62,000 nucleotides of DNA, taken from assembly GCF_001949145.1 (NCBI RefSeq), contig NW_019091540.1, positions 351,987 through 413,986 of the forward strand, given 5' to 3'. Source of the stretch: Acanthaster planci (Eukaryota; Echinodermata; Asteroidea; Valvatida; Acanthasteridae). Positions within the stretch are counted from its first letter, which is position 1, and the number at the start of each line of letters is the position of its first letter. The position numbers and the translations under genes were made by a program. This document shows positions 40,901-50,910 of this stretch, one piece after another. The notes under the pieces are model-generated. The model did no database searches and was not told where the DNA came from. It was given only the letters and a program-made list of their open reading frames with translations.

Positions 40901-43900
40901 CTGCAGAGTTTGGAAGGCCTTGATTATTCATTTAGTTCAAGGCAACAGTAGAATCTGGACACACCATTAACAGGGCCATTTTTATAAACCCTGATCCACC
41001 CCCATCCTTGGAAAAGTTCATTGGCAACTAGGTACTCTACATGTACTTATTACTTCTGGCTTGCTACATGTAAGTTTACAACAAACCCATGCATGACCTG
41101 CATGCATGCTTGCAATGTGTAGAATGAAGTTCCTCGTAAAATACTGTGGATTTGCCCCACAAAAACACCCTGTACATGCAGGTGTATTTCATATTACTCC
41201 CAGGTCACCTGATAAATGCTTTTAAGCATTTCAATCTCTTAACAGGTTCCAGTTTTAGAAGGAATTGAGAATGGAAATGTTAGTTTCAGAAGTGCAAGTT
41301 ATGTCAAGGATATATGCAATTACATGTAAATGTACATGTAGTTCTGAAGAAATTCTAAACGTCATGTAGAAACTGTCGACACATTCAATCCAAATTGTAA
41401 TAAACAAAGACAATCACTGAAAGGCCTGTCCACCAGTCTTGGAGTTTGTGCAGAATTTGTCCACTTGCTATCCCTTCTCCAAACACCCAATACACTTCAT
41501 TCAGGAACAGTGAAATCATTCAATAATTAAGCAGCTTGGATTCCAGCTGCGCACCTCTTGAGATCTCTATTTTACTGTATGGAGGTCAGCATTAGATGTA
41601 GATAGACTGCATCCGGCAGTCGTTTATCCAATCAACAAGAAGACTGAAAGTTGGAGCACACAAAACCCCTGAAACACAACGCTGTCCAACGTTTTTAATA
41701 TTCCATGCCTACTTAAAATAAAAAAGAGTTTTCACTGTTCAGGCATGCAACAAGTCTGCACACATACCTTATGTATGCAAATATTTACCCCAAAGAAAAT
41801 TCTCAAATTCTGACCTGTGCATCGTAAGTTGAAATTCTGAAGTGACATTATTGAGAGTACCAGCATTCAATCAATCTGTTTTGAATGAGGGGATAAGCGG
41901 ATATTCGTCTTGCACAAATAATAACATAATATTAAAAATATGTTTTCAAGGCTCTGATGTAAAAAAAAAAAATTGCGTATGTTGCTGGCGCCAACATTAA
42001 TTGTGAGACACAAGGCTGCAATGTACCATACACAGTCATCATGCGTCACCACAACAATGTCATTAAATGAGCCCCAGTTATACTGTACATGAGGCCGCCG
42101 TCTTATTTAAGTAGATAAACATTTGTGCTGCAATCAGGCAACCATGAATTACAAATTATTTCAGTTTCTGAATTAAACAAAAAGACATGAAGTCCAAACG
42201 GTGCATTTAGTAGGGTCTGGGAAAAAACCTAAAGACAAGATCAGAGTGCACACATATGTGGTACAGATGCATAGTGTACCCTACGAGAACATGCATGATA
42301 CATCTACATGTATGTAACAATTAGGAACAAAATGTGTTGGTCTCCGTGCAGGCAATATCCATCCAAAGCATCTTTATTTGATTTAGGCAGCAGAATGGCA
42401 GGCAAAGTGTTACCTACTAACACACGTACATGTACATGGTACATGTAGGCAGAGTACCGGTACCAAGCCCTTCATCTACAATGTACCAGTAATCTTGCTT
42501 GGCGATTTGCATACTAATACCTACATGTACGTATGTTGGAACATTTACATGAAATTCAACAGAAAGACACATTATCATTTTGATGGCCTGTTTTTTGTGA
42601 CAACTGTGTATTGTTTTGCCATTCTAAGCATCTTCTCAACAAGCGGTGCAACGTTCGATTTCAGCCACATTCAAATTCAGGTGAACAGTAGCTCTTTACA
42701 CACACAAATTCACTGAAAGCCCACCTAGATCAGTACACACTTCAACTGGTCACAATTTCTATAATCGCGTTGGAAAAGACAAAATGAAAAGGAACAAACT
42801 GATCTTTGTTTTTTTTTAAGGTGGGGTTCCTTTACAAATTGTATCTACCCTACACATACATGCATTATTATTCTGTGTCTGTATATCAAGCCATTAATGC
42901 TGACAGATGCTGATCCTTTATGTGTTTAATAATGAGCGATGGCCTACTGGTGCCACAGAGGCAGACATAAGGGCAATTAGACCACTGGGAAATAAACATG
43001 CAATCACCGAGGGGAGTTTGGCCCCAGAAAGCCAATCCAATTATCATCTGTAATCTAACCGTCGTTACCGTCGTTACCGTCCTGCATCCACAAGCAATGT
43101 TTTTTAATTGGGGTTTTGGGGGCTTTATACAGTGACTGCAAAATAAGTTGGTACAGTAAAAGGTTCATTTTGGCCTGAATGGCTGCTATCAAAGTCCTGG
43201 CCTAATGGGAGGGGGGTTTGAGGGGTTCAACAGAACCCCCCCCGCTCGCTTCTGAGTTCTGCTTCTTGGTGGTCTTTTTTTCTTTTTTTGTGTACTAAAT
43301 ATTTTAAATATACCGTAATATTCGCCATACAAGTCACGGCTTATACGTTGATTCTCAAGCTCAAGGTGACCACGATCCTGCATATTAATGAGTCAATCTC
43401 AAGTCACATGTACCGTCAGGAAGTTCCAGCCAATATCCACATTTCAGGTGTCTCAAAGGGTTTGAAATCAATGTATTTTTGTTAAGTTTATTCAATATTG
43501 AAAACAACAGTGTACAAGTCTTACATGCAACCTTTGCTTCGCGACAGACATGCAACTTTTCAATGTTGTATTCCAAAGCTCATTGTGATATGCCTTTGCA
43601 TAAAAATATGTATTCAATAATTCATAGTGCCAAAAGTTCCACTTTTTGGTTTGACGAACCCCCCCGTCTCTGGTCAGGCAACTGGCCTGTTGGAGCTGTA
43701 CTTTATGTAAACTGAGGATGAAAGGAAAAGAAAGTTGGTAACACGTTCAAATACATGTACCTGCAACACAGAATAAGAAGAAATAAGACACATAAAAGTA
43801 GGCCTACATGTTGACTTGCATTTTGGTTTTTCAAGTCTGTCCTTTGCTGTCCAGCAAGGTTTCTTTGTGAAATGAGAAAGAGTTCCATTAGGGGTAAACT

Positions 43901-45185
43901 GAACCCAATGCCCGATTTGTCTTTAAATTGCACAGCCAGCCAGGCTGCGCTGTGATTGATGATGGTGCAAAAGTCAACCCTGGAAAATTCCATGGTACAA
44001 ATGCTGTCCAGCATTTATGTTGCTCGATGCATTAATCAAAAAAGCTCCAAATAAATTGCCGAAGATAAAGTCACAAATAAAAGTAGTTTGCCCCATGATA
44101 TGAAATGAATTAAAGGACTGTCTCTAGAGAGAACATGAATGGCACAGAGACTGAAATCACTAAGACCAAGAAAAGATGCAGACATGGAATCAAAGTATCT
44201 GACATCATTTGTGGGTCTAGCCTGTCTGTTCATTGAAATGTATTTTCTATAATACATGTTCATGTATTTACATTTTACCCTCCCCAGCAGTTTTTATCCA
44301 TTTTAAAACCCACTACCACGATGGGCTTAGAAATGTGCCCTCCCCCAAAGAGAATTTTTTTTTTCCAAGAGTACCACTTTGTGTCCCTACTCAATATTTC
44401 CAATGCCTGACACCATCTGTAATAGAAACCCAGCCTTCTTTGCTACACGTTAAACAACTTGACCTGGCACCAATTTGGTGCAAGCTTGGTAAACCTTCAC
44501 ATCCCATACAGTGAAGGTACATTGTAAATGCAGTCCACGATAATAAGGTAACAGGATTAATTTGCTGCAAGGCCATGACCTCAAGTGACCTTTGTCTCTA
44601 ATAGGATAGGCGCATATACTGTTACCAAATTTAATTCGATCAGGACAAATGGGATATGTGTGTGTTCCTATGGACAATGAGGCAATACTTGTCCAAATGA
44701 AGTACATGCATGGTAGCTACAACTGGGAGTATACATGTACATGTACACACTTATTAAATGGGAAGTAGCAACTGCTGAAAGCAAGTGATTACTTACTTAG
44801 TATTGAAAGCAGAAGCCATACACTTCAGACCAGGCCGCGATTCACAATGGTTTGAACAGCACGTAAGACAATGTAGGCCTATATGTACATGTACAGTTCA
44901 CGAAAGAGAAAGCTGCTCAAGGGACAGAATGAGTAAGGGCACAAAGCCGATGGAACAAAAGAACGAGAATGGGAAGGCAAGAGGCGAACTACGCAGAGAA
45001 TTAAAAAAAAAAGATGGGAGCAGAATCAGGAAGATGATTTCATCTCGGCTTTAACTGTCCGATCTCCTTTACTCACATTCTCGGTGATGGGCAGCTGGTC
45101 AATGCGTTGCTTGAGGCTCTGAAGCTGGGCAAAGTACCATGTCTTCAGCTTCTCCTCGTTGTCTTGCTCGGTCAGCAGCAAAATC
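24803..45185 (-). CDS. APC: Adenomatous polyposis coli (APC), 5'-incomplete
   Basis: APC is the scaffold of the beta-catenin destruction complex (with axin and GSK3) and a regulator of microtubules and actin. Eight minus-strand exons (45185-45077, 39542-39345, 36502-35993, 35715-35598, 35290-35045, 33902-33819, 33432-32156, 31948-24803) join with matching phases into 3228 residues plus stop, already longer than whole human APC (2843 aa) although about 140 N-terminal residues are missing. Order seen: an N-terminal coiled-coil segment (WYFAQLQSLKQRID, RRQLEYEARQ), a low-complexity linker, armadillo repeats (LLHGPDKDSLLGDTRGGKEARARAA to HSKHKMIAMGSSAALRNLM), LHVRKQRALEAE, three 15-aa repeats, nine 20-aa repeats interleaved with three SAMP motifs, a basic Ser/Pro region, LENRLNSFI, PFNYSP and the C-terminal VTTV. 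Identity is certain. The 5' exons with the oligomerisation coil are outside the window or undetected. Confidence 0.98.
24806..24817 (-). other. APC: C-terminal PDZ ligand VTTV
   Basis: The last four residues are Val-Thr-Thr-Val before the stop codon, a class I PDZ ligand (S/T-x-V) like human VTSV, which binds DLG-type PDZ proteins. Confidence 0.85.
25409..25771 (-). other. APC: Charged insertion in the APC C-terminal part
   Basis: Residues about 2060-2180 of the last exon comprise a strongly basic stretch (KKVEKKKFSFLKLKVKGKK) followed by a strongly acidic one with Trp/Phe (WNSDDNIDNEIMPDEFIEWD, DIFKEELPDEYLLE). They lie between the IWIKREE motif (human VWVRIED) and LENRLNSFI, a gap of about 235 residues here against about 50 in human. 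Confidence 0.75.
26909..27160 (-). repeat. APC: Six-copy 14-residue (42-bp) SPR tandem repeat
   Basis: Residues 1597-1680 of the last exon are six consecutive 14-residue units of the form S-x-S-P-R-[NS]-[SN]-[VI]-[ST]-[GE]-x-x-x-[RK], e.g. SLSPRNSVTGTSQK and SVSPRNSISGIQAR; the sixth unit is degenerate after SPRN. They lie in the basic region that in vertebrates binds microtubules. Each unit adds an S-P-R site and a terminal basic residue. Confidence 0.9.
28241..30754 (-). other. APC: APC 20-aa repeats (nine) and SAMP motifs (three)
   Basis: The core [ED]xTPxxFSxxxSLSxLS is found nine times, at about 30692-30754 (R1), 30440-30499 (R2), 30167-30229 (R3), 29789-29857 (R4), 29258-29326 (R5), 29069-29137 (R6), 28736-28804 (R7), 28448-28516 (R8) and 28319-28387 (R9). 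These bind beta-catenin after CK1/GSK3 phosphorylation. Axin-binding SAMP motifs are at 29990-30034, 29564-29608 and 28241-28285, each [LM]x-E-C-I-x-S-A-M-P. The order is R1-R3, SAMP1, R4, SAMP2, R5-R9, SAMP3. The human order has seven 20-aa repeats around the same three SAMPs. Confidence 0.92.
31007..31537 (-). other. APC: APC 15-aa beta-catenin repeats (three)
   Basis: Three copies of the constitutive beta-catenin binding motif at about 31493-31537 (STINFSLKYSDESL), 31106-31150 (EKPIDYSRHNLP) and 31007-31051 (DQPTDFTQRYNTD). The first is a clear match to human TPINYSLKYSDEQL; the other two are more diverged. Human has three or four such repeats depending on the definition used. Confidence 0.85.
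32156..33432 (-). CDS. APC: APC exon, main armadillo block
   Basis: 425 codons covering GLHAIADLLQ, RRYAGMALTNLTFGD, ASVIRNLSWRAD, LKSALSALWNLSAH, GGGILRNISSHVATNE, TIVSNACGTLWNLSARN and HSKHKMIAMGSSAALRNL, then LHVRKQRALEAEID and a less conserved Ser/Pro/His/Arg-rich tail ending GGSSRIAQ. Several human exons are represented by one exon here. Acceptor TTCTTTGACAG, donor CAG|GTAAAG in phase 0. Confidence 0.97.
33819..33902 (-). CDS. APC: APC exon, MKLSFDEEHR
   Basis: Encodes DTNPGPAMAALMKLSFDEEHR and ends at the split Gly of QLGGL. Acceptor GCCTTGCAG, donor TAG|GTGAGA. Human has MKLSFDEEHRHAMNELGGL here. Confidence 0.96.
34092..34112. repeat. ACATGT microsatellite
   Basis: Three and a half units of the self-complementary hexamer ACATGT within an APC intron; shorter copies recur nearby at 34203 and 34305. 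Confidence 0.85.
34786..34945 (+). repeat. tRNA-derived SINE candidate
   Basis: TAGGCATAGTGGCTC at 34789 resembles a pol III A-box and GGTTAAAATCCCACC at 34832 a B-box (consensus GGTTCRANTCC), about 35 bases apart as in tRNA-derived SINEs. A poly(A)-rich stretch lies just upstream. The 3' body, with GTGGTCTTTCCCCG and GGGGTTTTCCTCCC, extends to about 34945; the end is uncertain. Confidence 0.55.
35045..35290 (-). CDS. APC: APC exon, first armadillo repeats
   Basis: Encodes CLPLLIQLLHGPDKDSLLG through KEARARAAAALHNIVHSHP to LLEQIRAYCDSLRE, a strong match to the start of the human armadillo domain. Acceptor CCTGCGCAG, donor CAG|GTGAGA in phase 1. Confidence 0.97.
35598..35715 (-). CDS. APC: APC exon, VEMVYSLLSMLGTHD
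   Basis: Encodes VEMVYSLLSMLGTHDKDD then MSRTLLAMSSSQDSCIAMRQ, nearly identical to human APC. Acceptor TACCGGTAG, donor CAG|GTAAGA in phase 1. Confidence 0.97.
35993..36502 (-). CDS. APC: APC exon, low-complexity linker
   Basis: 170 codons from ENSGHGSSKDSHSSP to RRLQPGQLGAK. The end aligns with human APRRLTSHLGTK just before the armadillo domain. The linker is Pro/Ser/Gly-rich and roughly twice the length of the corresponding human segment. Acceptor TTTTTACCAG, donor AAG|GTCAGA. Confidence 0.93.
38263..38313. repeat. Short hairpin with left TTAA
   Basis: CCCTCACAGTCCTGAAT and ATTCAGGACTGTTAGGG form an almost perfect 17-bp stem. TTAA precedes the left arm; the right side has CAAA. It could be a terminal remnant of a TTAA-type element. 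Confidence 0.45.
39345..39542 (-). CDS. APC: APC exon, coiled coil RRQLEYEARQ
   Basis: 66 codons starting YSLQADMSRRQLEYEARQL, aligned to human FSLQTDMTRRQLEYEARQI, then a charged coiled coil ending EREAQ. Acceptor TTCACACAG, donor CAG|GTAGGC. Confidence 0.95.
40689..41007 (+). repeat. Tandem duplication, two copies of about 152 bp
   Basis: 40689-40839 and 40854-41007 are direct copies differing at roughly ten positions; both contain TTGGAAGGCCTTGATTATTC. The copies are 165 bases apart start to start. Intronic in APC. Confidence 0.92.
45077..45185 (-). CDS. APC: APC exon, N-terminal coil (LLL...WYFAQLQ)
   Basis: Encodes ILLLTEQDNEEKLKTWYFAQ and RIDQLPITEN, matching human SLLLADLDKEEKEKDWYYAQ ... 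RIDSLPLTEN. Acceptor (minus) TTGCCTGCAG, donor AAT|GTGAGT. It begins with one base of a split codon, the same phase as the human exon boundary after c.422. Confidence 0.95.
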
Positions 45186-48100
45186 CTGCAGGCAAGCATA
45201 AGGAAAAAAAACACATTACCCCACCTCTCTGAAAAGTGCAGCTCAACCTGTGGCAAAGTGTATTAAAAAAAATGAGACATTAGAGCTGCATGTAGTTTGC
45301 CCAAACGTTTTCACATGACAGATTGGACCAGTCAATGGTCAAGTTGGCTATTAACTAGTCACAGAGTATTATCACCAGAAAAGCCACAATGACAAAAGAT
45401 TCCACTGAAATGGAGTACATGGCAGTGCTCCCCCTACATGTAAGAAAGATCCCTCATACAAATTCATTGGCTTAACCTGCCCACAACCACAGTTGTCCAT
45501 GTACGGTATGTAAATGGGGTTCTAAAGTACAAGTACCCCAGGTGCTAGCATTTTTCCCACAAGCAAGCAATGAGGACTACCCTGGAAAACAGGACAAACT
45601 GCTCATGATGGTTCCGTCTGGAAAAGGATTCAAGCATGAAATGCACACTTGCATCTTTGCTATACAGAAAACAAGTGCTGCCCAGGTCTCCAGGAGAACT
45701 ACTCGGTACCGCTAGTTTTGGTGCTGTAATTATGATAAAATCCATTTTGCATGCAGTGGGGTACGGGAGGTGGGAGCAATGGAAACTCGTAACTCCAGGG
45801 AGGGTAGGGGCATGCTGTAAATTTTCTTCTAGAAATAGAAAGTGGAAACACTTCAGAAATGGTAAAATCACCTGCCTGGGAGATAAGGCGATTACTGTAC
45901 AGATGGAAAAAAAAAAAAACTAGGTCATCGTTCCAGGGGAAAAAATGCCTTTGCCCCTAATCCCCCCAGACTCAAAACCTGGATATGATGATATCGGTAT
46001 GCTGCACAGCTAGGCTTTTAGGAATCCCTGCTGCTGGAAAAAAAGATAACAAATGGATCATAACCATAGCACACAACTAAAAGCACAAAAACCTTTTAAC
46101 AATACTCAGCTTCCTAAAAATTCCAGACCTTCAACACTGGTCTTGTACCTGCAATCCAAGGACTCAGCACCAAGGATATGGTAGCTGGCCAGGGGAAGCT
46201 TTTGATCAGTATTAACCGGACCACAGTCATGCAGAGCACACAAGCCTCAGGCACACAATTTTGAAGTCTCGGTCAATTTGGGAGTTGAAAAACAGGAAGA
46301 TCCTGGCAGCACGGTATCTGCTATGGCCGGCCAAGCATAGGAGAAAATCACCTGATCCGAAGAAGAGACAAGCCGCATGCTGGGAAAATTGCTCGCAAAA
46401 AGGCAACACACACTAACGATTTGGATCAAAGGCAAGGCAAGAAATATGAGTAACCATTCCATTGTGGGCTGCCTGCACCTCTTCCTCCATCAAAACGTCT
46501 TTTTCTGGTCTTTTCTGTAAGTGGGAGGCCCTAGGGCCAAACAGTAACGGAACCTCTCCTGAGAAACCAAGGAACAGGAAAGGCCCTGTGTTTGGAGAGT
46601 GGGGGATATCTATGATGGATCATGGACAGCTTGATTATGACATAAACAAAATCCCTCTGTGCTCTTGCCCAGGTTGGATAATGAGCTCCAGATTTTGCAT
46701 ACAGCAGCTTGAATAATAGTTCACATCTGATATTGGTTTATTGCAAGATCGCCTACTCCCCCACACTCTCAAAGAAAGAACGTACATGTACATGTATGTT
46801 GAAAAATGCCTACATTTTTAGAACAGATGAAGATTTTCTGCTTTTAAAGGAACAATTGAGAGAAGGGTCACATGGACTGAGAGCCAACCCTGACTAAGTA
46901 AGTAGTTTGTTACCACAGGGGCATACCAAAATTAAACCACTTATCACTATAGAGGCTTGTAAAACTGCATAAACTGGGAATGCTCTGCTTGAATCAATTC
47001 ACAAAAGGTGAAAAACAACATTCTCGGGAATGGCACGAACAGAAACTGATGCTTGTGTCACTGCAAATAAGGGAATGACTATGACCATTGGAGAAAGAAT
47101 GATGAAATACATGTAGCAAGTTTAGAAGCGGAAGGCAGTGGTTATGTGAAGAGAAAATATGCCATTTATTTTACCGCCTACACTGTACACACATTAGCAT
47201 GGAAGTGTTCCATCTTCCGACTTTCCCCTGATACATAAAGGTCATTTTGGTTAAGAAAGCTCCCACAATGCCGCATCACGCCTTGATTTTGATTGCCATG
47301 GCTTCTCAGGGTTTTCCTCACAATACAGGAATAGTTCTCCTCCCTGACTCCTGGGCATTTCCTGTCATCTTTTCCTTGAAGGATTACTTCCCATACTGCA
47401 GAGTGAAAAGCTTCTGAGGATTCTTGGCACTTTGCCAAGCCAGTGCATGTACATGTATAATATGTAAAGAAAAAGACAGAATCAACTACTCTAAAAAAAA
47501 TCAATCCCTCAAGCTTTATCTGGGTTAAGTTATGTACCCACAATGAATGAAGCAGCTCGATTCCCTGACAACAGACCCCTGACAGACATCCATGATATTT
47601 TTTTCCCAAATGAGGCAAAGCAGAAATTCACAAGCTGTTGTGAATTCCTAATACAGCTTCCTTTCCCGGACAAAGTCGACTTGCTAGGGCTGTTGGCAAA
47701 TAAATTTCACGGGTGGAACCCCTCTGTCCATGCCAAACACTGCTACAGCGAGGGCTGCAAAATCAATTCTTTACATGTACATGTATGTACAGACAAAAAG
47801 AGGTACCGTAGATCTCAGTGAGAAATAAATTACTGGAGGAGAGAGAGCCAATGGCAGTTTGTGACTCACAGGTTAAAAGAAACCGCAACAATTCTAGGAA
47901 GAACCAATATCAACCAAGGCATGTATTAAACTGACTCGTGTGGAACAGTGCAAATGCAATATAACAACTCTACTATTTAGCTGTCACAGTGACTGAAAAC
48001 TTGCCGGCGGAGAAAAAAAATTACAAACAAAGGAAAACAAGAAACATCTGGAGATCATTTTAGTTGAAATATCCTTATTGATCTCCTACAGACCGTACCA

Positions 48101-48455
48101 ATGAAAATCTTGCCTGACTAAAGGTTAATGCGAAATCATGACGCCTGGGCTCTCGCTGAAGGCTTCGCCAATCAAACAGCAATCAAAACGGCATTATTCA
48201 AATTTCTTGTCAGTTGGGCACTTTCTTCAGGGAGTATGATATATTCTGACTCCCCTGCTGCTCAAGGCCTCTTGACGAATTTTATTATGACTTTGTCAAT
48301 AATAGAGAGGCACAGTTACAGTCTCAAGAATTCACCCTCCTGTGATTTTTTTTTAAAAACTTGTGTGAGTGCATTCATATCAAGTAACGAGGTCTCTATT
48401 GGATTCCTACAATCAGTCTGGGCTGCTGTGCCAGGGTCCTTAATGGAATAGTGCA

Positions 48456-48555
48456 ATGGAATACACAGAGAGTAGGGGAGATGGCAGAGGGGCTAAGATA
48501 AGGGGATGTGAGTGGAAGACAGGGAGGAGGGAAGGAAAGGGGAAGGGAAAGCTGT
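48456..48555 (+). repeat. Purine-rich tract
   Basis: About 100 bases with very few pyrimidines (e.g. GGGAGGAGGGAAGGAAAGGG). Such homopurine tracts can form triplex structures, but no function is implied. Confidence 0.6.
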
Positions 48556-49872
48556 TAATCACAAATGAAAGAAAACAGACATGTTGTAGAAATTTTGGAG
48601 GAGGAAAAAACACGACAGGGGTCACTGCCATGTTTTGTAAATGTTACTTAAAATAGAACACACTACACCTGGTAGTGATTACCAGCAACACACAGCATAA
48701 ATATTGGCACCAGTATGTGTAGACAGAACCAATTGCTGAATTGACGGATCATAGCTGTACATGTACAGTGCAGTATGCAGGCAGGGCTCAACAGCAGGTT
48801 AAAATTGGGGAGGAGGGATACGTGTGAGACTCTATGGAAAGCAGGGTGACCAAGGCTTTTTACATGTATTTTTAACAAAATACAATGCCATGTGTAATTT
48901 TGTTGGCACTATGAGCAAGTTTCCTTGAACGGTCCAGAAATTCAAGAGCCAATGCCCTTCACTGAAAGTGGTCAATATTTTCGGGAGGCTTGTCAGAGTT
49001 ATGTGTTGACAGTCAACCCCTTTTACAGGTAGTTCTAGGGCTTCCAAGCCCACCCAAAAGTGACAATACTACAGAATGTGTGGGACCAAGGAAGGAAAGG
49101 GGAAAAAATAAATAAATTACAACTGCAAGACCTGACGGCTTTGAGCCCACCTTACCTGATGCTTCAGCTTACATAAATTTACATCCCAAAGGTACATGTA
49201 TTAAAAAATCAATTTTACAAACATTTGTGCTAAGCTTTCAATTGTATCATTCAAAACTCCATAGCATGCCAGCTGCCCCCTGCAGCACCGGTCAGCCCTC
49301 TTTTTTGGCATGCTTGTGGTTTCTCTGGCCGAACCCTGAAGCAAAGTGTGACTCAACCATCCTCCAACCTTCCCTCAACCTCTCCAGGGGCCCCTTCGCC
49401 ATTCCACTACAGAAACCTTACAGGACAGTTACACGGAACCAGACACAATTTCATTAAGAATCTCCTGGAATCCATCTGATACTGCTCCCCATATAATACC
49501 CTTTTTGGTTCCTTTGGCAATGTTATTTTTTTGTTACGCATTTCCCTCTAAACTAAAACACTTGTCTTTCCTAGGATTATACAAACAGGCAAAATGTGTC
49601 AGGACTTCAAAATGGTATTTCATTTTATAGCTAATGCAAAATGGTGTGAGAAAACACTGTCCATGGTGAAAGCAAATGCTATCCACTTTTAACATAAATA
49701 CTTTTTACTTAATACCATTTTTAAAGAGGACACTCTTGGCTTGACAACGCCTTTTGTTTCGTCTAATTTGCTTTTGGCAGGCATGAGATATGCCCCAGTA
49801 CAAAATACAGGCAATCAAAATTGAGTTTGTATCATTTTCTAGTCTGATCAGTAACCCTACATATACATGAAA

Positions 49873-49894
49873 ACATGTACATGTACATGTATGT
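49873..49894. repeat. ACATGT microsatellite
   Basis: About three and a half ACATGT hexamers in tandem, one of many arrays in the APC 5' region. Confidence 0.85.
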
Positions 49895-49985
49895 ACCAAG
49901 TACCAAGTTCAGCTTTACAATTTGATTTCAAAGGTACCGATAGATGCTGACAGCGTGATGATCATAGGGGTGATCCATTAATTAA

Positions 49986-50321
49986 CCACTTGCTGCCGGG
50001 TGCTTTTAAAAAGGCAATGCACACATAAGGGGGATTTTCAAGATTTTCAGTTTTCAAAATTTTTCAAAATTCATCATTTCATTTAATGGATGTTTACACC
50101 CACACGAATGACTGTTTGGTGGCTACTCTAAGCTGACAGGCAACCTTCATTGACTCCTGCATATTTCAGCCAGGCCTGCCACCTGTAAAGAGAGTCCAGA
50201 ATTGTGAAGTAGTGCGTAATTTCCTTTGTCCCACATACAAGCTCTTCTGTCCCATTTCGGGCACCCCGGCTCAGCATATAAACCCATGGTGCTTGAAACA
50301 GGGTTCCCCGGCAGCAAGTGG
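49986..50321. mobile_element. piggyBac-like MITE, copy A
   Basis: A 336-bp segment bounded by TTAA on both sides (49982-49985 and 50322-50325). Its ends are inverted repeats CCACTTGCTGCCGGG and CCCGGCAGCAAGTGG. TTAA duplications are the hallmark of piggyBac-type transposition. No transposase is present, so it is non-autonomous. Confidence 0.75.
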
Positions 50322-50325
50322 TTAA

Positions 50326-50910
50326 CCACTTCCTGCCGAGGAGCCCGGTTTCGGGCACCGTTTGTTTATACGCATGGCTGGAGTCTCCGAAATCGGACAA
50401 GAGGAACTGGGCCTTGTAACAAAAGACTGTACTCGGAATAAAAGACCAGGCTGCTGGGCATTACAGACATTTTTTCCCTCTCAATAGTCGAGATAGTCCA
50501 GCCGTGTTTTGAAACAGTATACCACGGTTTGGGGCATTTAGTGCAAGGGGATTATCACCGGGGACAAAAGCGTTCCACCACCATGAGCCACACAGCACTG
50601 CTGTATGCTAATCTGGCCCCTATTGAAAGAAGTCAGCAACGCGCTGTGCCAGGTTCATGAACAAAAGAAAGTTACATAACACCGCACAATCTGGGCTCTT
50701 TTTACAAGGCTTCAGGCCTGGCTGAAATACTCAGGCGTCAATAGATTTGTCTGTCAGACTAGAGTGTCCAACAGACAGTAATTCATGTGGGCGTAAATGT
50801 CCATTTATTGAAATGATGAATTTTTGAAGAATTTTGAAAACCGAAAATCTTGAAGAAGTCCTGATTATGTGCATTACATGTACATTTTTCAAACCCCCCG
50901 GCAGCAAGTG
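50326..50910. mobile_element. piggyBac-like MITE, copy B, inverted
   Basis: Begins CCACTTCCTGCCGAG right after the TTAA shared with copy A and ends CCCGGCAGCAAGTG. Its left 60 bp resemble the right end of copy A and its right 200 bp resemble the left end, so it is a longer relative (585 bp) in opposite orientation. The right flank (CTTTA) no longer shows TTAA. Confidence 0.65.

Larger units (their letters stand above)
31949..45076 (-). other. APC: APC introns within the mapped region
   Basis: Introns 31949-32155, 33433-33818, 33903-35044, 35291-35597, 35716-35992, 36503-39344 and 39543-45076, all GT-AG. The 1.1-kb intron 33903-35044 has a SINE and ACATGT arrays. The 2.8-kb intron holds a 51-bp hairpin. 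The 5.5-kb intron holds a tandem duplication and ACATGT arrays. No nested gene was seen. Confidence 0.75.

Noticed and set aside
46360-46390. Possible 28-base minus-strand exon before GTGATT
   Set aside because: The acceptor context is weak and the translation in the needed phase does not resemble the APC segment before LLL.
47178-47618. 146-codon open frame on the minus strand
   Set aside because: Contains a translated ACATGT stretch (YYTCTCTG) and no motif; probably chance.
49141-49180. CAG|GTAAGG donor on the minus strand after AAGCTGAAGCATCAG
   Set aside because: No acceptor upstream within a sensible distance and an in-frame stop shortly before; not accepted as an APC exon.
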